Positions 25,071-33,237 of a stretch of DNA of 64,000 nucleotides are shown in pieces. The notes below the pieces were generated by a model. It was given only the letters and a program-made list of their open reading frames with translations. It ran no database searches and was not told the origin of the DNA. Numbering within the stretch: the first letter of the stretch is position 1; the number at the start of each line of letters is the position of its first letter. The DNA is taken from contig CAISEP010000023.1 in assembly GCA_903884425.1 (NCBI GenBank), forward strand, positions 248,001 through 312,000, written 5' to 3'. The stretch comes from an uncultured Caulobacterales bacterium. Its GTDB lineage: Bacteria > Pseudomonadota > Alphaproteobacteria > Caulobacterales > Caulobacteraceae. The translations under genes and the position numbers were made by a program.

Positions 25071-27122
25071 ATGATGAAGTCTTCCCTCCTCGCCGCCGTG
25101 TCGGTCGCCGTTCTCCAGCTGGCAGGAACCGCCGCCCAGGCGGCCGAGGCACCCGCTCCGGCCAAGCCCCTGTACGGCACCTGGGGGGTGGACCTCTCCA
25201 CCATGGACAAGTCGGTGAAGCCAGGGGACGACTTCTTCCGCTATATCGAGGGTGCCTGGCTGGCCAAGGCGGTGATCCCCGCGGACAAGACCTCCACCGG
25301 GGTCGGCTATGACGTGTTCGACCGGGTGGAAGCCCAGCTGAAGGACCTGGTGGACACCTCGTCCCGGGCCGCGGCGGCGGGGACGGCCCAGACCCCGGCG
25401 GCGGCCCGGGTCGGCGCCCTCTACAACGCCTTCATGGACGAGGCGCGGGTGGAAAAGCTGGACGACGCGCCCCTGAAGCCGCGCCTGGCCGCCATCGCCG
25501 CGGTGACGGACAAGGCCGCCTTCACCCGGCTGATGGGGGAGAGCAATGGCGGCTTCGGCATGTCGCTGATCGCCATCGGCCCCAGCCCCGACCCGGCGAA
25601 GCCGGAGCTCAACACCCTCTATGTGGGGCAGGCGGGGCTCGGCCTGCCCGACCGGGACTACTACCTGACCGACGGCTTCAAGCCCCAGCGGGAGGCCTAT
25701 CTCGCCTACATCACCCGCACCCTGACCCTGACGGGTGATGCCGATCCGGCCAAGACGGCGGCGGACATCCTGGCCTTCGAGACCCGCATTGCCGAGGTCA
25801 GCTGGGCGGCAGCGGATCGCCGGGACCTGACCAAGGCCATCAACCCGATGACGATGGCGGAGCTGTCGGCCTATGCCCCCGGGCTGGACTGGACCGCCTA
25901 TTTCGAGGCCTCCGGCGTGAAGGGTCAGGCGGCCCTGGTGGTCGGGGAAAAGAGCGCGGTGCAGAAGATCGCCGCCCTCTATGCCGCGACGCCGCTGTCG
26001 ACCCTGAAGGCCTGGGAGGCCTTCCACGTGACCCACGACGTGGCCCCGTACCTGTCGAAGCGCTTCGTCGACAACCGGTTCGCCTTCACAAAATCGCTCA
26101 CCGGCGTCACCGAACAGCGGCCGCGCTGGAAGCGGGGCGTGGCCCTGATCGACCAGACCCTGGGCGAGGACCTGGGCCACGAATATGTGGCCCGGTGGTT
26201 CCCGCCGTCCTCCAAGGCCAAGATGGTGGACCTGGTGGCCAATCTGAAGCTCGCCATGTCCCACCGCATCGAGGCCGCCGCCTGGATGGCCCCCTCCACC
26301 AAGGCGGAAGCGCTGAAGAAGCTCTCCGGCATGGATGTGCAGATCGGCTATCCGGACAAGTGGCGGGACTATTCGAAGCTCGACATCCGCAGCGACGATC
26401 TGGTGGGAGACGTGGCCCGCAGCGACGCCTTCGAATGGGCCTATCAGCTCGAGGACCTGAACAAGGCCGTGGACCACAAGAAGTGGGGCATGACCCCGCA
26501 GACGGTGAACGCCTACAATGGCGGCTTCGAGAACAAGATCGTGTTCCCCGCCGGCATCCTGCAGCCCCCCTATTTCGATCCGGCGGCGGATGATGCGGTG
26601 AACTACGGCTCCATCGGCGCCATCATCGGCCACGAGATCACCCACGGCTTCGACGACGACGGCCGCCGGATCGATGCCACCGGCAAGCTGCGGGACTGGT
26701 GGACCGCCGCCGACGCCAAGCAGTTCGACGCCCAGGCCGACGCGCTGGCCCGGCAGTACGACACTTACGAGCCGGTGAAGGGCATGCACATCAACGGCAA
26801 GCTGACCAATGGCGAGAACATCGCCGACCTGGGCGGCCTGCTGATGGCGCTGGACGCCTATCACGCCTCCCTGAAGGGCAGGCCCGCGCCGGTGATCGAC
26901 GGCCTGACCGGCGACCAGCGCCTGTTCCTGTCCTATGGCCAGTCCTGGCGGGCCAAGGAACGGGATGACGCCCTGAAGGCGCAGATGTCCAGCGACCCGC
27001 ACTCCCCCGACGGGTTCCGGGTGCTGGGCGCCACGCGAAATGTGGATGCCTGGTACACGGCCTTCGGCATCTCCTCCGGCGCCTATTACCTGGCGCCGAA
27101 GGATCGCGTCCGCATCTGGTAG
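25071..27122 (+). CDS. Exported M13 (neprilysin/PepO-type) metallopeptidase
   Basis: The 683-aa protein starts at 25071 (GGGG just upstream; MMKSSLLAAVSVAVLQLAGTAAQA is a signal peptide). The N-terminal M13 lobe (GDDFFRYIEGAWLAKAVIP) is followed by the catalytic lobe with the zinc site H521-E-I-T-H525 and the third ligand E582 in NGENIADLGG. It also has FPAGILQPPYF and the C-terminal NVDAWYTAF...PKDRVRIW. It is a periplasmic or surface oligopeptidase that cleaves short peptides. A longer start at 25008 is rejected because it would put 21 residues before the signal peptide. It converges with the M20 peptidase with only 4 bp between. Confidence 0.93.
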   Translation: MMKSSLLAAVSVAVLQLAGTAAQAAEAPAPAKPLYGTWGVDLSTMDKSVKPGDDFFRYIEGAWLAKAVIPADKTSTGVGYDVFDRVEAQLKDLVDTSSRAAAAGTAQTPAAARVGALYNAFMDEARVEKLDDAPLKPRLAAIAAVTDKAAFTRLMGESNGGFGMSLIAIGPSPDPAKPELNTLYVGQAGLGLPDRDYYLTDGFKPQREAYLAYITRTLTLTGDADPAKTAADILAFETRIAEVSWAAADRRDLTKAINPMTMAELSAYAPGLDWTAYFEASGVKGQAALVVGEKSAVQKIAALYAATPLSTLKAWEAFHVTHDVAPYLSKRFVDNRFAFTKSLTGVTEQRPRWKRGVALIDQTLGEDLGHEYVARWFPPSSKAKMVDLVANLKLAMSHRIEAAAWMAPSTKAEALKKLSGMDVQIGYPDKWRDYSKLDIRSDDLVGDVARSDAFEWAYQLEDLNKAVDHKKWGMTPQTVNAYNGGFENKIVFPAGILQPPYFDPAADDAVNYGSIGAIIGHEITHGFDDDGRRIDATGKLRDWWTAADAKQFDAQADALARQYDTYEPVKGMHINGKLTNGENIADLGGLLMALDAYHASLKGRPAPVIDGLTGDQRLFLSYGQSWRAKERDDALKAQMSSDPHSPDGFRVLGATRNVDAWYTAFGISSGAYYLAPKDRVRIW

Positions 27123-27126
27123 GGGC

Positions 27127-28548
27127 CTAGTCGGCCTGGTCGGCGTAGATCTTCATCAGCCGGTACAGATAGTCCCGGCTGTCGAGGAGCACCTTCACCC
27201 GGATGCGCTCGTTCAGGCCGTGGACCCCGTCCCCGTCCGGATCGCCGAAGTCGCCGCTGATGCCGTAGGTGGGAATGCCGACGGGGGTCAGGAACGCCCC
27301 GTCCGTGGCCCCGGCGGACATCAGCCGCAGCTGGGGCACCCCCGGCCACATCTGCGCCGCCAGCTTCTCCGCCGGGCCCAGCACCTTGGGGTCGAGGGGC
27401 GGCGGCGCGGACGGGATGTTGCGGATCTCCCGGACCTTCACCGCCACCTTGGGGTCGCCGATCACCTGCTCCAGGGTCTGGCGCACCCCTTCGGTGGTGC
27501 TGCCCGGGAAGATGCGGCAGTTCACATTGGCCTTGGCCCGCTGCGGCAGGGCGTTGGTGGCATGGCCCGCGTCCAGCATGGTGGCCACGCAGTTGGTGTG
27601 CAGAATGGCGTTGGCGTCGGGGTCGGTCTCAACCAGGGCCCGGGCGGTCTCGTCCTTCGGGTTCTTCAGCAGGGCTTCCAGCGGCGCGCGCTGGGCGGGG
27701 GGCAGGGTCAGGGCCATGCGGCCGAAGAAGTCCCTCGTGGTGTCATTGAACTCCACCGGGAAGCGATAGGCCTGGATCTTCACCAGGGCATTGGCCAGGT
27801 GATAGATGGCATTGTCCGGCACGGGGCGGGAGCTGTGGCCGCCGGGATTGGTCACCTCCAGCGTATAGTTCTGCGACAGCTTCTCCCCCACCTGGATGCC
27901 CAGGAACACGGGCTTGCCCTCGGCATTGAGCAGCCCGCCGCCCCCCTCGTTCACGGCGAAGGCCGCATCGATCAGGTCGCGCATGTTGGTGGCCAGGTAC
28001 TGGGCCCCGTTGAAGGCGCCGTTGGTCTCCTCCCCGCAGGTCAGGGCGAGCTTCACGGTCCGGCGGGGGCGGTAGTTCTCGTGCTTGTAGCGGATCAGGG
28101 TGTCCACCCAGATCGCGGCCATGGACTTGTCGTCCGCCACGCCCCGGCCATAGAAGTTGCCGTTCTCCTCCACCAGGGTGAAGGGATCGCGGGTCCAGTC
28201 CTCGCGCTTGGCCTCCACCACGTCGATGTGGGCCAGCATCAGCACCGGCCGGGCCTTGGCCTCCCGTCCCGGATAGATGACCACGAGGCCCCCTTCCTTG
28301 GGATGGTCCGGCGCGGCGAAGGGATGGATGTCCGCGTCGGGGATGCCCGCCGCCTTCAGCCGGTTGGCCAGCCGCTCCGCCGCCAGGGTGCAGCTGCCCG
28401 CGGACAGGGTGGTGTTGGTCTCCACCAGCTCCTTGTAGAGGGCGCGGAAGTCCGCCTCGCCCGCCCGGGGGGCGGCGGTGTCCGCGGCCGCGGCGGCGGT
28501 GGTCAGCGCGGCCAGCAAGGCGGTGGTGGCAAGCAAGGTCTTCAGCAT
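27127..28548 (-). CDS. Exported M20 family metallopeptidase
   Basis: This 473-aa protein has a signal peptide (MLKTLLATTALLAALTTAAAAA). Di-zinc site residues are visible in LAHIDVVEA (H and D), GRGVADDKS (bridging Asp) and TCGEETNG (catalytic Glu-Glu). The dimerisation domain lies in the middle (TNPGGHSSRPVPDNAI), and the last ligand comes in the C-terminal GDGVHGLNERI. Family members remove N-terminal residues from peptides or deacylate amino acids. Export to the periplasm and the convergent M13 gene suggest peptide scavenging. A short gap separates it from the divergent M24 gene. Confidence 0.92.
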   Translation of the reverse strand: MLKTLLATTALLAALTTAAAAADTAAPRAGEADFRALYKELVETNTTLSAGSCTLAAERLANRLKAAGIPDADIHPFAAPDHPKEGGLVVIYPGREAKARPVLMLAHIDVVEAKREDWTRDPFTLVEENGNFYGRGVADDKSMAAIWVDTLIRYKHENYRPRRTVKLALTCGEETNGAFNGAQYLATNMRDLIDAAFAVNEGGGGLLNAEGKPVFLGIQVGEKLSQNYTLEVTNPGGHSSRPVPDNAIYHLANALVKIQAYRFPVEFNDTTRDFFGRMALTLPPAQRAPLEALLKNPKDETARALVETDPDANAILHTNCVATMLDAGHATNALPQRAKANVNCRIFPGSTTEGVRQTLEQVIGDPKVAVKVREIRNIPSAPPPLDPKVLGPAEKLAAQMWPGVPQLRLMSAGATDGAFLTPVGIPTYGISGDFGDPDGDGVHGLNERIRVKVLLDSRDYLYRLMKIYADQAD

Positions 28549-28703
28549 CGGCGGTCCCCTCGGAAAAGAGGCTCAGCCTAGCGGACCCGCGCCCGCTGGC
28601 AAGCGGGCCCTGCGCTCGCCTTGCCGCCAGGGCCGGATGTGTTCAAGGATGGCCCCCAACCCCTGACCCCAGACCCAGACTGAAGCCCGAAGGACCCGCA
28701 CCC

Positions 28704-29885
28704 GTGATCGGAAGCTCCACCGCCGCCGCCGAACTGGCGGCCCTGGCCCCCTGGCCGACCCCGGCGCCTGGCATCTCCGCGGACGAAAGGCTGGCGCGCC
28801 TGGACAAGGCCCGCCGCCTGACCCGGGACCTGGGCTGCGCCGCCCTGCTGGTGAATGCAGGGGCGAGCCTGAACTACTTCCTCGGCATCCCCTGGGGGGC
28901 GTCGGAGCGGCTGGTGGCCATGCTCCTGCCCGTGGACGGCGACCCGGTGCTGATCTGCCCGCATTTCGAGCGCGGCTCCCTGGAGGCAGAGCTGAAGCTG
29001 CCCGTGGAACTGCGCCTGTGGCAGGAGCACGAGAGCCCCTATGCCCTGGTGGGCCGGGCGATGCGGGACCTGGGGGGCGGACGGCTGGCGGTGGACCCCG
29101 CGATCAGCTTCGAGGCGGTCACGCGGCTTGGCAGGGACACGGGGCTGGAGCTGGTGGAGGCCGGGCCCGTGATCCATGGCTGCCGGATGGTCAAGTCCGC
29201 CGCCGAGATCGCCCTGATGCAGCAGGCCAAGTCCATGACCCTGCAGGTGCAGCAGGCCACGGCCCGGATGCTGCGGGAGGGGATCACGACCGCGGAGGTG
29301 CGGGACTTCATCGCCGCCGCCCACCGCCGGGTGGGGGCCGCGGGGTCCAGCTTCGTCATCGTCCAGTTCGGCCGCGGCACGGCCTTTCCCCACGGCCTGC
29401 CGGGGGAGCAGACCCTGAAGGACGGGGACCTCGTGCTGATCGACACCGGCTGCTACGTGCAGGGCTACCAGTCCGACATCACCCGCACCTATGTCTTCGG
29501 CCGCCCGACGGCGGAGCAGCAGCGCATCTGGGACATCGAGAAGGAGGCCCAGGCCGCCGCCTTTGCCCGGGTGGAGATCGGGGTGCCCTGCGAGGATGTG
29601 GATGCCGCCGCCCGGGCGGTGCTGGTGAAGCACGGGCTGGGTCCCGACTACGACCTGCCCGGTACGCCGCACCGCACCGGCCACGGCATCGGCCTCAGCA
29701 TCCACGAGCCCGCCTATCTGGTGCGCGGCGACCGCACCCCCCTGGCGGCGGGCATGTGCTTCTCCAACGAGCCGATGATCGTGGTGCCCGACCGCTTCGG
29801 CGTGCGGCTGGAGGACCACATGTATGTGACGGACGCGGGTGCCCGGTGGTTCACCGAGCCGCAACCGGCCATCGACCGCCTCTGA
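28704..29885 (+). CDS. M24 family Xaa-Pro aminopeptidase-like peptidase
   Basis: The 393-aa protein has the creatinase-type N-terminal domain and the pita-bread metal site: D and D in LIDTGCYVQGYQSDITRTY, H in HRTGHGIGLSIHE, E in SNEPMI and E in RLEDHMYV. No signal peptide is seen, so it is cytosolic, consistent with final cleavage of imported proline-containing dipeptides (inference). The start is GTG at 28704 with AGGA about 9 bp upstream. It is followed 30 bp later by the aminotransferase gene on the same strand. Confidence 0.9.
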   Translation: MIGSSTAAAELAALAPWPTPAPGISADERLARLDKARRLTRDLGCAALLVNAGASLNYFLGIPWGASERLVAMLLPVDGDPVLICPHFERGSLEAELKLPVELRLWQEHESPYALVGRAMRDLGGGRLAVDPAISFEAVTRLGRDTGLELVEAGPVIHGCRMVKSAAEIALMQQAKSMTLQVQQATARMLREGITTAEVRDFIAAAHRRVGAAGSSFVIVQFGRGTAFPHGLPGEQTLKDGDLVLIDTGCYVQGYQSDITRTYVFGRPTAEQQRIWDIEKEAQAAAFARVEIGVPCEDVDAAARAVLVKHGLGPDYDLPGTPHRTGHGIGLSIHEPAYLVRGDRTPLAAGMCFSNEPMIVVPDRFGVRLEDHMYVTDAGARWFTEPQPAIDRL

Positions 29886-29915
29886 CGGCACCTTCTCTCC
29901 AACACAGGACTTCCC

Positions 29916-30827
29916 ATGGCCGGCAGCCAGGACTTCGAGGATGACCCCCGCAACCGCATCGTGAAGGTCTGGCTGAACGGCGACCTGGTGCCCCGGGACG
30001 AGGCGAAGGTGTCGATCTTCGACGCGGGCTTCGTGGTCGGCGACGGGGTGTGGGAGGGGCTGCGCCTGCACCGGGGCGCGCTGCTGTTCCTCGAGACCCA
30101 CCTGGACCGGCTCTATGCCGGGGCGGCGCAGATCCGCCTGGACATCGGCCTCGACCGGCCGGCCCTGACCGCGGCCCTGTGGGCGACCATGGCCGCCAAC
30201 GGCTTCGAGGACGGGGTGCATATCCGGGTGATGGTCACCCGCGGGCCCAAGTCCGGGGCCAACCAGGACCCGCGCAATGCGCTGGGCCGCCCGACCGTGG
30301 TGATCCTGGCGGAGCGCAAGGTGCCGAGCCCGGCGCTGGCGACACGGGGCCTGTCGCTCGCCACATCCGACATCCGCTGCACGCCGGCGGAGATGTTCGA
30401 CATGCGCCTGAACTCCCACAGTCGGCTGAACCTGATCTCCGCCCTGCTGCAGGCCATCGACAAGGGGGCGGACGAGGCCCTGATGCTGGACCCGCACGGC
30501 TTCGTTTCCAGCTGCAATGCGACGAACCTGTTCATCGTCCGGGACGGCCATGTGCTGACCTCCACGGGGGAGTACTGCTTCAACGGCGTCACCCGGGCCA
30601 ATGTCATCGACCTGTGCCGGGTCCACGGCATTCCCGTGGCCCTGTGCGACTTCGACCTGGACATGGCCCATGCGGCGGACGAGGCCTTCGTCACCGGCAC
30701 CTTCGGCGGCCTGACCCCCGTGCGGGAGATCGACGGCCATGTCCTGCCCTGCGCCCTGCCGGGACCGGTGACCACCCGCCTGCGCGCCCTCTACGAGGCC
30801 CTGAAGGACCGGGAGGCGGGGGTTTGA
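29916..30827 (+). CDS. Class IV aminotransferase-fold protein lacking an obvious catalytic lysine
   Basis: This 303-aa protein has the branched-chain / D-amino-acid aminotransferase (fold type IV) order of motifs: VWLNGDLVPRDEAKVSIFDAGFVVGDGVWEGLRLHRG at the N terminus, and later EALMLDPHGFVSSCNATNLFIVRDG, TSTGEYCFNGVTRANVIDLC and DEAFVTGTFGGLTPVREIDG. The segment where the family carries the PLP lysine reads FDMRLNSHSRLNLISALLQ, with no lysine; the nearest ones are in ERKVPS upstream and AIDKGADE downstream. It could be a non-catalytic or altered enzyme. Its stop overlaps the next gene's TTG start (TTGA at 30824-30827). Confidence 0.85.
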   Translation: MAGSQDFEDDPRNRIVKVWLNGDLVPRDEAKVSIFDAGFVVGDGVWEGLRLHRGALLFLETHLDRLYAGAAQIRLDIGLDRPALTAALWATMAANGFEDGVHIRVMVTRGPKSGANQDPRNALGRPTVVILAERKVPSPALATRGLSLATSDIRCTPAEMFDMRLNSHSRLNLISALLQAIDKGADEALMLDPHGFVSSCNATNLFIVRDGHVLTSTGEYCFNGVTRANVIDLCRVHGIPVALCDFDLDMAHAADEAFVTGTFGGLTPVREIDGHVLPCALPGPVTTRLRALYEALKDREAGV

Positions 30828-31591
30828 GCGGGGCCGAGACCCTGCGGATCGCCATGTGGTCGGGGCCACGGAACATCTCCACGGCCATGATGCGGTCCTT
30901 CGAGAACCGCCCCGACACGGACGTGGTGGACGAGCCCTTCTATGCCGCCTATCTGGCCGCCACCGGGCTCGACCACCCGATGCGGGCGGAGGTGCTGGCC
31001 AGCCAGCCCACGGACTGGCGGGCGGTGGTCCCGGGCCTCACGGGCGCGGCCCCGCACGGGGCGCCGGTCTTCTACCAGAAGCACATGACCCATCACATGC
31101 TGCCGGACATGGACCTCGGCTGGACCGCCGCCTGCCGCAACGCCTTCCTGATCCGCCATCCCGCACGGGTGCTGGCCTCCTATGTGGAGAAGCGGGAGAC
31201 GGCGGCGCTGGCCGACATCGGCGTGGTCCGCCAGCGGGACCTGTTCGAGCGGGAGGCCGACCGCCTGGGCCACGCCCCGCCCGTGATCGAGTCCGCCGAG
31301 GTGCTGCGCGATCCCCGCGGGGCCCTGTCGGCCCTGTGCGCGGCCCTGGACGTGCCCTTCCGGGACGAGATGCTCTCCTGGCCCGCCGGTCGCCGGGCCA
31401 GCGACGGGGTCTGGGCCCCCGCCTGGTACGACCAGGTGGAGCGATCCACCGGCTTCCAGTCCCGGCCGGAGGGCGACCTGCCGGACCTGCCCGACGCCCT
31501 GCGGCGGGTGGCCGACGCGGCCATGCCCCACTATGACGCCCTGGCCAGATGGCAACTCCAGGTGGCAGGCCCGGCGAGCCAACAAAATTAG
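30824..31591 (+). CDS. Sulfotransferase-like P-loop protein
   Basis: The 255-aa protein starts at TTG (30824), overlapping the aminotransferase stop by four bases, with GGGAGG 7 bp upstream; an ATG at 30854 is the alternative. N-terminal IAMWSGPRNISTAMMRSFENR is the 5'-phosphosulfate-binding-like loop of the sulfotransferase fold, followed by DEPFYAAYLAATGLDHPMR and later RNAFLIRHPARVLASYVEK (the 3'-phosphate region). Genes of this type are known beside class IV aminotransferases. Whether it uses PAPS is not established; it may be a nucleotide-binding relative. Cytosolic. Confidence 0.82.
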   Translation: MSGAETLRIAMWSGPRNISTAMMRSFENRPDTDVVDEPFYAAYLAATGLDHPMRAEVLASQPTDWRAVVPGLTGAAPHGAPVFYQKHMTHHMLPDMDLGWTAACRNAFLIRHPARVLASYVEKRETAALADIGVVRQRDLFEREADRLGHAPPVIESAEVLRDPRGALSALCAALDVPFRDEMLSWPAGRRASDGVWAPAWYDQVERSTGFQSRPEGDLPDLPDALRRVADAAMPHYDALARWQLQVAGPASQQN

Positions 31592-31672
31592 AGGCTGATT
31601 TTCTTCGGATCCCATGCTATCCCAGATTGTGAACCGGCCCCGGGCTTGCCTCCGGCCGGGAGAGGGGATGTC

Positions 31673-33136
31673 ATGTTGTCCAATCCATCAGGTCGCGGCC
31701 TGTCCCGGCGGCGTCTCGTCGGACTGTCTGTCGCAGCCGCTGCGACCGGTCCTCTGGCGGGGCTCGGCCCGGCCCATGCGGCGGCGGCCAGTGCGGCGAC
31801 CGTCACGGTCTTCGCCTCCGGTGCCGACCGGATCATCGGTCGTGAGTTCGTCGGTCTGGCCTACGAGAAGTATGCCCTGACCGAGCGGCTCTTCACGGCC
31901 GCCAACACCGACCTCGTGGGCCTGTTTCGGAGCCTGGGGCCCGGGCTGCTGCGGGTCGGCGGGGCGACGGTGGACATGTTCATCTGGACGCCGGGCGGGC
32001 AGGGCCGGACCCACCGCCAGATTGCCCCGGCGGACGTGGACGCCCTGGCGGGCTTCCTCAGGGCGACGGGCTGGCGGTGCCTCTATGGGATCAATCTGGC
32101 CGGGGCCTCCACCAATGCCACCTCGCCGGCCATGGCCGCGGACGAGGTGCGTTATGCAACGGGTGCCCTGGGGCCGTCCCTGGCCGGGATCGAGATCGGC
32201 AACGAGCCGGAATTCTATGGGGCCGGCGGCTATTTCCCGGAAGAGACCTGGACCTTCCAGACCTACGAGACCCTCTGGCGCAGCTTTCGCGACACGATCG
32301 TCCACATCAATCCGAAGGTTGCCATCTCCGGCCCCGGCTGCGTCTCGCGGATCGGCGACTGGACCGCGCCCTTCGCCGTCGCCCAGAAGGGTCGCCTGCA
32401 CATGGTGACCCAGCACTACTACCGGGGGAACGGTCTCGACGGCGGGGCCACCGCCGCCAACCTGATCACCCCCGACACCCGGCTGCCCGGCTATCTGGAC
32501 GCCCTGAAGCGGGCGGGATGGGGGGCGGCCGCGCCGGTGCGGATCACGGAGGGCAACTCCTATTACAGCGGGGGTGCGCCGGGCGTCAGCAATGCCTATG
32601 CCTCGGCCCTCTGGGTGATCGACTTCCTGTTCACCTGTGCCCTGGGGGATGCCTCCGGCGTGAACCTCCAGGGGGGTGGTGTCAGCGCCTATACCCCCAT
32701 TGCCGACCAGGCCGATGCGGTTGTGGACGTTCGCCCCTGTTTCTACGGGCTGAAGCTGTTCCAGCTGGCCGGTCGGGGCCGCGTGCTGCCGACGGCGATC
32801 CGGGCCGGCGGGCGCAATGTGTCGGCCTATGCGGTGGCCGCCGACGATGGAAGCCTGCGCCTTGTCCTCGTCAACAAGGACCTCGGGCAGGACCTCGACG
32901 TGGCGGTGGCCCTGCCGCGTCCTGCCGGACGCGCCACGGCCCTGTCCCTCGAACAGAGATCGCCCGGGGCCTCAGGCCCCAGCCTGACCGCCACCTCGGG
33001 CGTGAGGCTGCAGGGCGCGACCATCGGGCTGGACGGACACTGGACGCCGGACGCGGCGGAGGTCGTGCCCGTGGCGGACGGTCAACTGAAGGTCCGTCTG
33101 CCCCGCCTGTCCGCGGTGCTGGTGACGGTGTCCTGA
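31673..33136 (+). CDS. Tat-exported glycoside hydrolase, GH79-like (copy 1)
   Basis: The 487-aa protein starts at 31673 with GAGAGGGG 5 bp upstream. The N terminus has a twin-arginine signal (LSRRRLVGLSVAAAATG, cleavage after AHA). The TIM-barrel part shows LRVGGATVDMF, WRCLYGINLAG and IEIGNEPEFYG, with E178 the likely acid/base, and VRITEGNSYYSGG with E293 the likely nucleophile. The C-terminal beta-sandwich (about 380-487, GGRNVSAYAVAADDGSLRLVLVNKD) matches GH79 enzymes such as beta-glucuronidase and heparanase relatives. It probably removes uronic acids from exported or environmental polysaccharide. A second, similar gene follows after 101 bp. Confidence 0.8.
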   Translation: MLSNPSGRGLSRRRLVGLSVAAAATGPLAGLGPAHAAAASAATVTVFASGADRIIGREFVGLAYEKYALTERLFTAANTDLVGLFRSLGPGLLRVGGATVDMFIWTPGGQGRTHRQIAPADVDALAGFLRATGWRCLYGINLAGASTNATSPAMAADEVRYATGALGPSLAGIEIGNEPEFYGAGGYFPEETWTFQTYETLWRSFRDTIVHINPKVAISGPGCVSRIGDWTAPFAVAQKGRLHMVTQHYYRGNGLDGGATAANLITPDTRLPGYLDALKRAGWGAAAPVRITEGNSYYSGGAPGVSNAYASALWVIDFLFTCALGDASGVNLQGGGVSAYTPIADQADAVVDVRPCFYGLKLFQLAGRGRVLPTAIRAGGRNVSAYAVAADDGSLRLVLVNKDLGQDLDVAVALPRPAGRATALSLEQRSPGASGPSLTATSGVRLQGATIGLDGHWTPDAAEVVPVADGQLKVRLPRLSAVLVTVS

Positions 33137-33151
33137 GGCAGAGGTGCCTAG

Positions 33152-33180
33152 GGTAGCAAACCGTAATAATACATGCTACC
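33152..33180. promoter_or_regulatory. Inverted repeat between the two GH79-like genes
   Basis: GGTAGCA (33152-33158) and TGCTACC (33174-33180) are perfect 7-bp arms separated by 15 AT-rich bases (with a GTAATAATAC core). They lie 57 bp before the second copy. A related CATGCTATCC sequence lies about 55 bp upstream of copy 1 (near 31611-31622), so the right arm may be part of a shared promoter or operator. It is not a typical terminator: no T-run, and a long loop. Confidence 0.45.
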
Positions 33181-33237
33181 GGAAGACGCATTGATGAACC
33201 GATGGAACGACCGTCGGTCGCGTTCCGGAGTGTTCCC

